Part shown: piece by piece, positions 1 through 5,930 of the stretch
Layout of the letters: each line of letters opens with the position of its first letter
Position numbering within the stretch: the stretch's first letter is position 1
Source: Kiritimatiellota bacterium
Lineage (GTDB): Bacteria > Verrucomicrobiota > Kiritimatiellia > RFP12 > UBA1067
Reading direction: 5' to 3'
Assembly (NCBI GenBank): GCA_009777165.1
Contig: WRML01000118.1
Location: 1 to 6,857, forward strand
DNA length: 6,857 nucleotides
Notes under the pieces: model-generated
The model's database searches: none
Told to the model about the DNA's origin: nothing
Seen by the model: only the letters and a program-made list of their open reading frames with translations
Translations under genes and position numbers: made by a program

Positions 1-221
1 GCGTCTGGCTCGATGAGCAGATACGTGTCCGAATGCGAATGCGCGTCAATGAATCCTGGCGTGACGGCGAGCCCCTGCGCGTCAAGCAGACTGTTGGCCC
101 CGGCGGCGGCCAAGTCATCGAGCGCGGTGATACGGTCGCCCGCGATGCCGACATCCACGCGCTGCGGGGGTCCCCCCGTGCCGTCAATGACGTTCCCGTT
201 TCTGATGATGAGATCGAACAT
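1..221 (-). CDS. N-acyl-D-amino-acid deacylase (D-aminoacylase-type amidohydrolase), N-terminal part
   Basis: The first 73 codons run leftward off the window edge, so only the N-terminus is seen. It opens MFDLIIRNGNVIDGTG, the typical start of the small beta domain of D-aminoacylase/dihydroorotase-like amidohydrolases. It reaches TPGFIDAHSHSD at residues 54-65, where His61 and His63 form the HxH metal-binding pair that begins the TIM barrel. Family members are cytoplasmic zinc enzymes of roughly 480-540 residues that hydrolyse N-acyl-D-amino acids; related proteins act on other cyclic or acylated amides, so the substrate is not certain. The ATG at 221 is chosen because the conserved start follows directly. 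There is no Shine-Dalgarno on this strand (upstream reads ACTCCTTCATC). The YbeD-like gene ends 38 bases upstream on the same strand, so co-transcription is likely. The frame is intact as far as it goes. Confidence 0.88.
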   Translation of the reverse strand, partial: MFDLIIRNGNVIDGTGGPPQRVDVGIAGDRITALDDLAAAGANSLLDAQGLAVTPGFIDAHSHSDTYLLIEPD

Positions 222-259
222 GATGAAGGAGTTTTTAGTTTCTAGTTTTGAGAACAGCA

Positions 260-547
260 TCACAGGAGCATGTGCACGCCGGGGATTTTGCGGACGGCGG
301 CGTCGAAGGTTTCCATCTCGTCGCGGCTCTGCATGAGGATGGAGACGGCGTAGGCGGCGTAACGCCCCTCCGGCGAGACGTGAGAGGGCGCGAGGGGGGT
401 CGTGACCTGATACGCGGAGACGACCTGCGCCAGCCCGGGCCTGATGTCAACCCCGGAGTCGGCGATGATACGGAAGTGGAACTGCGCGGGGTACTTCAGT
501 TCCCCCGAAAGCCCACCCTGCTGCGGATCGTTTTTTTGTTGAATCAT
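260..547 (-). CDS. DUF493 / YbeD-family small protein
   Basis: This encodes 95 residues, close to the usual 85-100 of the family. The resemblance to E. coli YbeD lies in three places: YPAQFHFRIIADSG (residues 19-32, first strand), SPEGRYAAYAVSI (58-70, matching the S-x-x-G-x-Y-x-S-V motif) and the ending VRKIPGVHMLL, matching the family's final V-x-M-V/L-L strand. Members fold as an ACT-like ferredoxin fold and are thought to be small regulators; the molecular role is not settled. The first 15 residues are a polar, probably disordered tail. The start is fixed by the ATG at 547, where homology begins shortly after; a longer frame upstream (to 1183) runs antisense through the neighbouring gene's codons and is not credible. 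It sits 77 bases after the exported-protein gene and 38 bases before the deacylase gene, so it may be co-transcribed with the latter. There is no Shine-Dalgarno before the ATG. Confidence 0.82.
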   Translation of the reverse strand: MIQQKNDPQQGGLSGELKYPAQFHFRIIADSGVDIRPGLAQVVSAYQVTTPLAPSHVSPEGRYAAYAVSILMQSRDEMETFDAAVRKIPGVHMLL

Positions 548-556
548 GATGGGGGA

Positions 557-586
557 ATCATAGCAGAATCGTGTGCGAGAGAACAA
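557..586 (-). promoter_or_regulatory. Probable promoter of the YbeD-like gene
   Basis: Read on the minus strand, TTGTTC (586-581) and TATGAT (562-557) are separated by 18 bases. The -10 box matches the sigma-70 consensus at five of six positions; the -35 box is weak (three of six). The -10 box ends only nine bases before the ATG at 547, so the transcript would start at about 549-551. That leaves almost no 5' leader, which fits the absence of a Shine-Dalgarno. This is inference from sequence only. Confidence 0.4.
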
Positions 587-624
587 CAGCTTTTTTTCAC
601 AGAGGCACGGGGGAGTCCCCTTGT

Positions 625-1509
625 CTAGTCTGCGCCACCGCCAAACGTGAGGCGGGGGGGGGCATCGGGAATGTCGTTGGCAGTCGGGCGGTCGTGCCAG
701 CGCTTCCAGTCGAACCGCGTGGGCCCGGGGGGGGTGCTCTCCTCGATCGTGAGGGCATAACCTTGCTGGGGTTGCGTTGACCATGTGACGGAAAAAAACT
801 TCAAAATACCGCCGTTGAACTCGCGTTCCTTCGGCCAACTGCGCGGCACAGGCGAGCCGAAAAAATCCGCGTAGATCAGCCAGATTTTGAGTGCGCCGCG
901 TGGCTCCGTTAGCGGGATCGTGAACGCGTCCGAACGCGCGGCATGAACAACGGTGTGGATGTCCGTCTCGGTGTCCGGGGCAAGGCCGTCCGGATACCAT
1001 TCCGCCGAGACAAGGGGGCGTTCGGCGGTGGCGGCCGATTCCGCGCCGGATGCGTCGCAGGCCCGGATCAGGATTGCCGCGAAGTCGTTGTCCACATGGT
1101 GGCCGGGATCCCACCCGCCGTAGCGGTCGATGCGTTGCGCGCCTGTCGCGCGAAGCAGGTAGGGCAGGTTCGGCCAGAGCCACTGCTGGTCTTTATCCCA
1201 CACGCGGACGGCCGGCATCCACCCGTTATGCTCCGGGTAGGCGAGCGTCATGTTCCAGAAGGCCCGCTGCTCTTCGCTTGAGGGGCGGGTTATCCGCACA
1301 ACGATCTGCAGCGTGTTCTGCCCGGCGATCTGGGCGGTCACATCCCCCTGAAGGAGCGGCCGGCGTTTACTGGCAGCCGCCGACGGTTCCCGCAACGGCC
1401 AATGGATGTCGAAGCCGAGGTGGGTGGCCGTATCGGCAAACGCGGAGAACGCCGTTGCCAACAACCAAACGCACAGGATCATGTGCACATCTAAAACATC
1501 CCGAATCAT
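625..1509 (-). CDS. Exported protein of unknown function
   Basis: This encodes 294 residues and matches no family I recognise. Starting at the ATG at 1509, residues 1-25 form a signal peptide: a short polar start, a hydrophobic core (MILCVWLLATAF) and an FSAFA cleavage site before DTATH. An internal ATG at 1482 would give a more compact signal peptide and is also possible; neither has a clear Shine-Dalgarno. The open frame extends to 1638, but the extra part lies upstream of the signal sequence and is unlikely. The mature part, about 269 residues, is rich in Trp and other aromatics and looks beta-rich. Notable stretches are QQWLWPNLPYLL (about 108-119), RYGGWDPGHHVDND (129-142, a possible metal or ligand site given two His and three Asp), and LKIWLIYADFFGSPVP (207-222). 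Two G-runs of 9 and 8 bases fall near the 3' end of the coding strand's complement without breaking the frame. A periplasmic or cell-surface location is inferred. Confidence 0.72.
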   Translation of the reverse strand: MIRDVLDVHMILCVWLLATAFSAFADTATHLGFDIHWPLREPSAAASKRRPLLQGDVTAQIAGQNTLQIVVRITRPSSEEQRAFWNMTLAYPEHNGWMPAVRVWDKDQQWLWPNLPYLLRATGAQRIDRYGGWDPGHHVDNDFAAILIRACDASGAESAATAERPLVSAEWYPDGLAPDTETDIHTVVHAARSDAFTIPLTEPRGALKIWLIYADFFGSPVPRSWPKEREFNGGILKFFSVTWSTQPQQGYALTIEESTPPGPTRFDWKRWHDRPTANDIPDAPPRLTFGGGAD

Positions 1510-1523
1510 AGGCCCAGCATACA

Positions 1524-1541
1524 CCATCCCAGACGGGATGG
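1524..1541. repeat. Perfect inverted repeat upstream of the leftward exported-protein gene
   Basis: CCATCCC (1524-1530) and GGGATGG (1535-1541) are separated by four bases, giving a 7-bp stem with a 4-base loop. It lies 15-32 bases upstream of the ATG at 1509 and downstream of the candidate promoter. It would therefore be in the mRNA leader as a hairpin, or act as a symmetric protein-binding site. No function is shown. Confidence 0.4.
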
Positions 1542-1557
1542 CAAGCGCGAAGTGCAA

Positions 1558-1585
1558 AATAAAACTGTCTATTCCGGGAGGGCAA
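1558..1585 (-). promoter_or_regulatory. Candidate promoter for the leftward exported-protein gene
   Basis: On the minus strand, TTGCCC (1585-1580) and TTTATT (1563-1558) are 16 bases apart, each matching four of six sigma-70 consensus positions. It sits in the divergent intergenic region, about 50 bases upstream of the ATG at 1509. A nine-base direct repeat, GGCAAGCGC, occurs at 1540-1548 and 1581-1589, the second copy overlapping the -35 box. The match is modest. Confidence 0.25.
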
Positions 1586-1749
1586 GCGCTCGTTTCCGGA
1601 ACGCCCGGGGGAAGTACCTTTTTCTTCTGTCCCAACACGCCTTATGACAGACTGTGCGGTGTGTTTTTCTTTTTTTTTCATTTTCCGTATTTTTGCCTTG
1701 CGCACAGCACACCTCTTTTGATTTGATATTCTTTTCAAGTGGAGACCGT

Positions 1750-2589
1750 ATGAAGAAAAGAATGTGTGCAATCGTATGTGCCCTCCCCGCGCTGATTGTG
1801 TCGGCACAGGCGTCGCGTCTTTCCGGCACCAGCCTTGGGGCGGGGATGTCGAGCCTCAAAGCCAGCGAGAAAACAGCGCCGGAACGAAAAGAGGATCTGC
1901 TAAAACCGGACACCAAGGACACCGTGACAAAGGTTGTTTTCTCTGGGCCGACGAGCGGCTGGGGCTTCACGAAGTCGCCCACCCCTTACTACACCCTGGA
2001 CGGTAAGAACCTCGGAATCTTGCCAGGGGGGGTGCTGTTCGATTTCTCTTCCGTCAAGACCTCCTCCAAAAACATGGTGTTTGAGGCGAAGGTGAAGCAG
2101 GGCGACGACTGGACCGGGCCCTTCCTGCTCGATTGCACGTCGCTTGCCGTTTTCGAGGGTAAACCCGACACCATTCCTTCTGAGATACTCTCCGACCTGA
2201 CCGAATATTATTCGATAAAGGCAAAGATCGCCGAGCGCAAGGCGGAGATCGAAAAAACCACACACGAGAGGAGCCCCCACTTCGCGTCCGCAAAGCGCGC
2301 ACAGGAACGGTACGCCGAGAGCATCAAACAGGCGACGGAACTGAACGAGAAGGCTGAAAAACAGACCGGCCCAGCAAGGAGCAAGAGCCTCGACCAGTTG
2401 CGCGCGCTGAAATATGAACAGGCGAGGATCAAGGCGGAGGCAGACAAGGAGGCCGCCAGCTACAAGGTATGGAAGGAGGCGAACCCCCTCGCGCCCGAAG
2501 TGTTCCGCGACGATCCCGTCCTTGCCGCCCTCGAAAGCCAGCTCGCCCCCCTGAAAGTGAAACTGGGCGCCCTCGCAACGGAAGACTAA
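1750..2589 (+). CDS. Exported SH3-like / coiled-coil protein of unknown function
   Basis: This encodes 279 residues. The start at 1750 is supported by GGAG at 1741-1744 with five bases of spacing and by an immediate signal peptide: MKKR, hydrophobic core, then SAQA/S with cleavage after residue 21. A GTG start at 1654 is possible by frame but has no ribosome site and would put an extra hydrophobic stretch in front. Residues 22-58 are polar and probably disordered. Residues 60-136 look like a small beta barrel of SH3 type (YYTLDGKNLGILPGG, then a lysine-rich stretch, then WTGPFLLDC). Residues 145-240 are highly charged (Glu, Lys, Ala, Arg) and predicted helical, with a break near residues 205-212, which fits an alpha-helical coiled-coil hairpin. 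The product is likely periplasmic. I cannot name a family. It stands alone between a divergent gene and a repeat-bearing spacer, so context gives no function. Confidence 0.75.
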   Translation: MKKRMCAIVCALPALIVSAQASRLSGTSLGAGMSSLKASEKTAPERKEDLLKPDTKDTVTKVVFSGPTSGWGFTKSPTPYYTLDGKNLGILPGGVLFDFSSVKTSSKNMVFEAKVKQGDDWTGPFLLDCTSLAVFEGKPDTIPSEILSDLTEYYSIKAKIAERKAEIEKTTHERSPHFASAKRAQERYAESIKQATELNEKAEKQTGPARSKSLDQLRALKYEQARIKAEADKEAASYKVWKEANPLAPEVFRDDPVLAALESQLAPLKVKLGALATED

Positions 2590-2604
2590 GGGCGGATACC
2601 GCCT
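2590..2604 (+). other. Small hairpin directly after the coiled-coil gene
   Basis: GGCGG (2591-2595) pairs with CCGCC (2599-2603) around ATA, extended by one G-T pair, starting one base after the stop codon. There is no U-run behind it, so it is not a classical intrinsic terminator; it could stabilise the 3' end of the mRNA. It is followed by two copies of CGCCTCG (2600-2606 and 2610-2616). Confidence 0.25.
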
Positions 2605-2623
2605 CGAATCGCCTCGTGTATCC

Positions 2624-2659
2624 TTTGTGTTTATTGTGCAAACCATTGTGTCCATTGTG
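2624..2659 (+). repeat. Four regularly spaced TTGTG elements
   Basis: TTTGTG at 2624-2629 and ATTGTG at 2633-2638, 2645-2650 and 2654-2659 occur with start-to-start spacings of 9, 12 and 9 bases. The block thus reads as two related 15-mers, TTTGTGTTTATTGTG and ATTGTGTCCATTGTG, in direct repeat at a 21-base period. It lies 45-80 bases upstream of the isomerase gene. The repeat is directly visible; whether it is an operator or a relic of a dispersed intergenic repeat is unknown. Confidence 0.5.
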
Positions 2660-2690
2660 GTAAAAAAATGATAAACTAACATTTTTAAAA

Positions 2691-2696
2691 AGGAGG
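2691..2696 (+). promoter_or_regulatory. Strong ribosome binding site of the isomerase gene
   Basis: AGGAGG is a perfect anti-16S match, seven bases before the ATG at 2704 and ten before the ATG at 2707. It is the clearest Shine-Dalgarno in the window and supports translation from one of these two adjacent ATGs. Confidence 0.85.
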
Positions 2697-2703
2697 AATC
2701 ATC

Positions 2704-3618
2704 ATGATGACGTTAGGGTTTGTGAGCGCGATTTTAGCGGAACAGAGTTTGGATGACGTGCTGGCGTTCGCCGCAGACGAGGGGTTCGACTGCGTGGAGC
2801 TCATGTGCTGGCCGGCCGGCAAGGCGGAGCGGAAGTTCGCGGGTGTGACGCATGTGGACGTGACGAAATTTACGCGTGCGCAGGCGGACGCGATACGCGG
2901 CCTGTGCGATTCGTATGGCATCGGGATTTCAGGCTTGGGCTATTACCCCAACCCGCTGGATCCCGATCCGCAGGTGGCGCAGGTCGCGGTGGGGCATATC
3001 AAAAAGGTCATCAAGGCCGCCTCCCTCCTCGGGCTGGCGCAGGTCAACACGTTCGTCGGCCGCGACTGGACGAAGAGCGTGGACGACAACTGGCCGCGCT
3101 TCCTCAAGACCTGGCGGCCGCTCATCGCGTATGCAGAGGATCACGGCGTGCGCATCGGCATCGAGAACTGCCCGATGTTCTTCACCCAGGTCGAGTGGCC
3201 TGGCGGCAAGAACCTCTTCACCTCGCCCGCCATCTGGCGGCGTGCGTTCAGCGACATCCCGTCCGACAGCTTCGGCCTGAATTACGATCCCTCTCACTTC
3301 ATCCTGCAGCAGATGGACCCGCTGTTGCCGTTGAACGAATTTGAAAGCAAGCTGTTCCACCTCCATGCCAAGGACGTGAAGATCCGCCGCGACCGCCTGA
3401 ACGATGTCGGCATCTTCGCGAACCCGCTGGAATGGCACCAGCCGCGCATCCCCGGGTACGGCGATCTGGACTGGGCGAAGTTCATGGCGGCACTGATGGA
3501 GACGAGTTACCGCGGGCCCGTCTGCATCGAGGTCGAGGACGACACGTTTGGCAGAACCCTCGAAGACCGCGAGTGGGCGCTCCGCGCCGCACGGAACATC
3601 CTGATGCCGTTTTTCTAA
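2704..3618 (+). CDS. Sugar phosphate isomerase/epimerase (xylose isomerase-like TIM barrel)
   Basis: This encodes 304 residues, a normal length for the family (about 260-310). It belongs to the AP-endonuclease-2/xylose-isomerase-like barrel group that includes IolE, IolI and D-tagatose 3-epimerase. These are cytoplasmic enzymes that use a divalent metal to isomerise or epimerise sugars or their derivatives. Expected metal ligands are visible: Glu154 (IGIEN), Asp195 with His198 (NYDPSH), His221 (HLHAKD) and Glu276 (CIEVED). The N-terminal strand LGFVSAIL and FDCVELMCW (28-36) are the usual first two barrel strands. There is no signal peptide. Either of two adjacent ATGs (2704, 2707) may be used; the spacing from AGGAGG slightly favours the first. 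The glycosidase-like gene begins 32 bases downstream with no terminator between, so they are an operon. The substrate cannot be read from sequence; many PVC relatives are annotated only generically. Confidence 0.88.
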   Translation: MMTLGFVSAILAEQSLDDVLAFAADEGFDCVELMCWPAGKAERKFAGVTHVDVTKFTRAQADAIRGLCDSYGIGISGLGYYPNPLDPDPQVAQVAVGHIKKVIKAASLLGLAQVNTFVGRDWTKSVDDNWPRFLKTWRPLIAYAEDHGVRIGIENCPMFFTQVEWPGGKNLFTSPAIWRRAFSDIPSDSFGLNYDPSHFILQQMDPLLPLNEFESKLFHLHAKDVKIRRDRLNDVGIFANPLEWHQPRIPGYGDLDWAKFMAALMETSYRGPVCIEVEDDTFGRTLEDREWALRAARNILMPFF

Positions 3619-3650
3619 CGCATTTTAAGTGAATGTGAGGGATTGAGCGA

Positions 3651-5876
3651 ATGAAGTTCGTTTTGCGGTTGTTGTTCAGTGTTGTTTGGTCATGCGCGGT
3701 GAAGGCGGTGGAGCTGCCGGGAGAGGGGGGGGACAAGGCGGTGCTGGATGCCGAGTGGTTCCCAAGCCGGATGCATTGCTTCGTGTTCCGCAACTGGACA
3801 TGCGTGCCGAAGGCGCGGCTGGCGGAGGTGGTCGGCGCGGCACCCCGGCAGGTGGAGGCGCTGGCGGCGGCCATGGGCTTGCCGCCGCAGGGGGAGGTGT
3901 CCCCCGACTGGCAGACGCGGGGTTACATCACGGTGTTGCGGCGCAACTGGCACCTGCTCCCTTACGGCCAGTTGCTGACGCTGCTGGGGCAGTCGCGGGA
4001 ACAGCTCCATTTCAATCTGCTGGAGGATGATTTCCTCTTCGTCAAACTGGGGAACATGAAGCCCGCGTGCGAAACATTGGTGTGGGACGACGCTTACCTG
4101 AACGCGCAGGATTACCCGATGCCGAACGTGGAGTACCCCTCCCCCCCGGAGTCGCGGGAGCCGCGTTTCGCGTTCATCCCCAACCTGCAGGTGATGGGCG
4201 AGATCCCCCCCCCTGCCGCGCCTGACCGTGCATCGCCGTTTGACCTGCGCTTCATCTTCTCGTACTTCGCGGAATACGGGGACCCCTTGGCGACGCCGGA
4301 TGTGCCGTCCTACCCAGAGGGTCTGCTGCAACGTTTGGCGGCGCAGGGCGTGAACGGGGTGTGGGTGCACACGGTCCTGCGGACACTGGCGAGGGACCCC
4401 GCGTTCCCCGAGTTCGGCGAGGGGTGCGAGAAGCGTATCGCGGGCCTCCGGGCGCTGGTTGAGCGCGCGCGAAAATACGGCATACAGGTTTACCTCTACA
4501 TGAACGAACCGCGCGCGATGCCCGCCGCCTTTTTCGACGCGCGGCCAGAACGGACGGCCATGCGCGGCGTGAAGACGCGCGACGGTAACGTCCGGATGTG
4601 CACGTCCACCCCGGAGGTTCGGCGCTGGATGTGCGACGCGCTGGCGGACGTGTTCACGCGTGTGCCGGGGCTGGGGGGGGTGTTCACCATCACCGCGTCG
4701 GAGAACGAGACCAGCTGCGCGGCGCACAACGTGCACCCGCAATGCGAGCATTGCGAAAACCGCGATTATGCGGAGATGATCGCGGAGGTCAACCGGACCA
4801 TCCGAGACGGTGTGAAACGCGCGGCCCCCGATGCGAAGGTAATCGTCTGGGATTGGGGCTGGCATGGGCACGGCGACGCGGTGGACGTCATCGGGAAACT
4901 GCCCGCGGACTGCTGGTTTATGTCGGTCAGTGAGTGGCAGCTGCCGATTGAGCGCGGGGGGGTCGCGTCGGCGGTCGGGGAGTATTCCATCTCCGCCGTC
5001 GGGCCCGGGCCGCGCGCGACGAAGCATTGGGCGGCGGCCAAGGCGCGCGGCATGAAGTGCGTCGCGAAAGTTCAGGCCGGCACGACGTGGGAGCTGGGGT
5101 CGTTCCCCTACCTGCCCGTGATGGGGCTGGTCGCGGAACACGCCAAAAGCCTCTCCGCGGCGGGCGTGGACGGCCTGATGCTGAGCTGGAGCCTGGGGGG
5201 CTATCCGTCGCCCAACCTCGACGTGTTTCACCGCGCCGCGAAAGGCGCGGGCGTTGACGATGTCTTGGATGCGCTGGCGCGGGATCGGTACGGGCCCAAG
5301 CCAGTGAATGCGGTGCACATCGCGTGGCAGTTTTTTGCGGACGGCTTCCGCGAGTACCCCTACCATATCGGGACGCTGTACCACGGCCCGCAGCACGTCG
5401 GGCCCGCGAACCCGTTCTACCTGCGCCCGACAGGTTACACGGCGACGATGGTCGGTTTCCCGTATGACGACCTGGCGGCGTGGCGGGCCGTCTATCCCGA
5501 GGAGGTCTGGATACGGCAGATGCGCGAGGTCGCCGCAGGGTGTGAGAATGGTTGCGCGATGTTCGGTATCGCCATCGAGAAAATGGATGACGGCGTAAAG
5601 GCGGAGGCGCGGCGCGAGCTGGACATGTACCGCGCGCAGGCGTTGCACTTCGCGTCGTGCGCGAACCAGGCGGCGTTTGTTGCGGCGCGGGACAGGGGCG
5701 ACAAGGAGGCCATGCGGCGTATCGTGACGGACGAGATCGCGGTTGTCAGGAAGCTGCTCCCGCTGGTGGAGGCCGACTCGCGCATCGGTTACGAATCCTC
5801 CAATCACTATTTCTACATCCCGCAGGATCTGCTGGAGAAGCTCGTCAACTGCCAGTATGTGCTGTCGCGGTTGTGA
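3651..5876 (+). CDS. Exported glycoside-hydrolase-like protein, unassigned family
   Basis: This encodes 741 residues. Residues 1-19 are a signal peptide (MKFVLRLLFSVVWSCAVKA), so it acts outside the cytoplasm. Residues 35-140 form a helical domain with a duplicated motif: RNW at 47-49 and 98-100, each followed by a P, an L-x-x-[VL][VL]G and a helix. From about 198 a TIM-barrel-like enzyme region runs: DLRFIFSYF, GVNGVWVHTV (233-242), YGIQVYLYMNEP (276-287), VFTITASENETS (344-355), VIVWDWGW (397-404), KCVAKVQ (469-475) and DGLMLSWSLGGYPSPNLDV (507-525). Candidate catalytic acids are Glu351 and Glu353, with Asp401 and Glu428 as others; this is inference. Cys356, His359, His362, Cys365 and Cys368 form a cluster just after the ENE motif. 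The C-terminal third (about 530-741) is mostly helical. The layout resembles GH20- or DUF4838-like enzymes, but I cannot assign a family. A GAGGG sequence lies nine bases before the ATG. It is the second gene of an operon with the isomerase. G/C runs up to 9 bases occur in frame. Confidence 0.75.
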   Translation: MKFVLRLLFSVVWSCAVKAVELPGEGGDKAVLDAEWFPSRMHCFVFRNWTCVPKARLAEVVGAAPRQVEALAAAMGLPPQGEVSPDWQTRGYITVLRRNWHLLPYGQLLTLLGQSREQLHFNLLEDDFLFVKLGNMKPACETLVWDDAYLNAQDYPMPNVEYPSPPESREPRFAFIPNLQVMGEIPPPAAPDRASPFDLRFIFSYFAEYGDPLATPDVPSYPEGLLQRLAAQGVNGVWVHTVLRTLARDPAFPEFGEGCEKRIAGLRALVERARKYGIQVYLYMNEPRAMPAAFFDARPERTAMRGVKTRDGNVRMCTSTPEVRRWMCDALADVFTRVPGLGGVFTITASENETSCAAHNVHPQCEHCENRDYAEMIAEVNRTIRDGVKRAAPDAKVIVWDWGWHGHGDAVDVIGKLPADCWFMSVSEWQLPIERGGVASAVGEYSISAVGPGPRATKHWAAAKARGMKCVAKVQAGTTWELGSFPYLPVMGLVAEHAKSLSAAGVDGLMLSWSLGGYPSPNLDVFHRAAKGAGVDDVLDALARDRYGPKPVNAVHIAWQFFADGFREYPYHIGTLYHGPQHVGPANPFYLRPTGYTATMVGFPYDDLAAWRAVYPEEVWIRQMREVAAGCENGCAMFGIAIEKMDDGVKAEARRELDMYRAQALHFASCANQAAFVAARDRGDKEAMRRIVTDEIAVVRKLLPLVEADSRIGYESSNHYFYIPQDLLEKLVNCQYVLSRL

Positions 5877-5930
5877 GCTATAAGGGGTCGCTCGCAGCGG
5901 AGGACGTTGACGGCACTGACATCTTTTTGA

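Larger units (their letters stand above)
1510..1749. other. Divergent intergenic region
   Basis: These 240 bases lie between the leftward gene starting at 1509 and the rightward gene starting at 1750. The left part is GC-rich and holds the inverted repeat and candidate leftward promoter. The right part (about 1660-1740) is strongly T-rich on the plus strand, with runs such as TTTTTTTTT at 1670-1678, and is probably the promoter region of the rightward gene. I could not pick a convincing -35/-10 pair there; GATATT at 1725-1730 is the best -10-like hexamer, but it sits close to the ATG and has no well-spaced -35. TTCCGGAA at 1594-1601 is an eight-base palindrome. No RNA gene was recognised. Confidence 0.5.

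Noticed and set aside
597..608. GTGCCTCTGTG (minus strand) as another copy of the TTGTG repeat at 2624-2659
   Set aside because: The spacing between GTG cores is 8 rather than 9 and the flanks differ, so the likeness is too weak to claim.
608..620. GGGG-AGT-CCCC as a terminator after the leftward exported-protein gene
   Set aside because: The stem is only four base pairs and no T-run follows on the minus strand.
548..1183. N-terminal extension of the YbeD-like frame to position 1183
   Set aside because: The extension runs through the exported-protein gene in another frame, is rich in Arg/Pro/Cys, and family homology begins just after the ATG at 547.
1654..1749. GTG start at 1654 adding 32 residues to the coiled-coil protein
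   Set aside because: There is no ribosome site before the GTG, the region is the T-rich promoter-like stretch, and a standard signal peptide with GGAG begins at 1750.
1900..2682. 260-codon antisense frame over the coiled-coil gene
   Set aside because: It spans the stop codon and intergenic repeats of the sense gene and shows no domain or ribosome site; it is a shadow of the sense codons.
3690..5807. 705-codon open frame antisense to the glycosidase-like gene
   Set aside because: It is rich in Arg, His, Val and Pro with no recognisable domain, and mirrors codon bias of the sense gene, which has a signal peptide, ribosome site and coherent barrel motifs. Long antisense frames are common in GC-rich genes.
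5889..5899. CGCT-CGC-AGCG as a terminator after the glycosidase-like gene
   Set aside because: A four-base stem without an adjacent T-run is not enough; no convincing terminator was found in 5877-6016.
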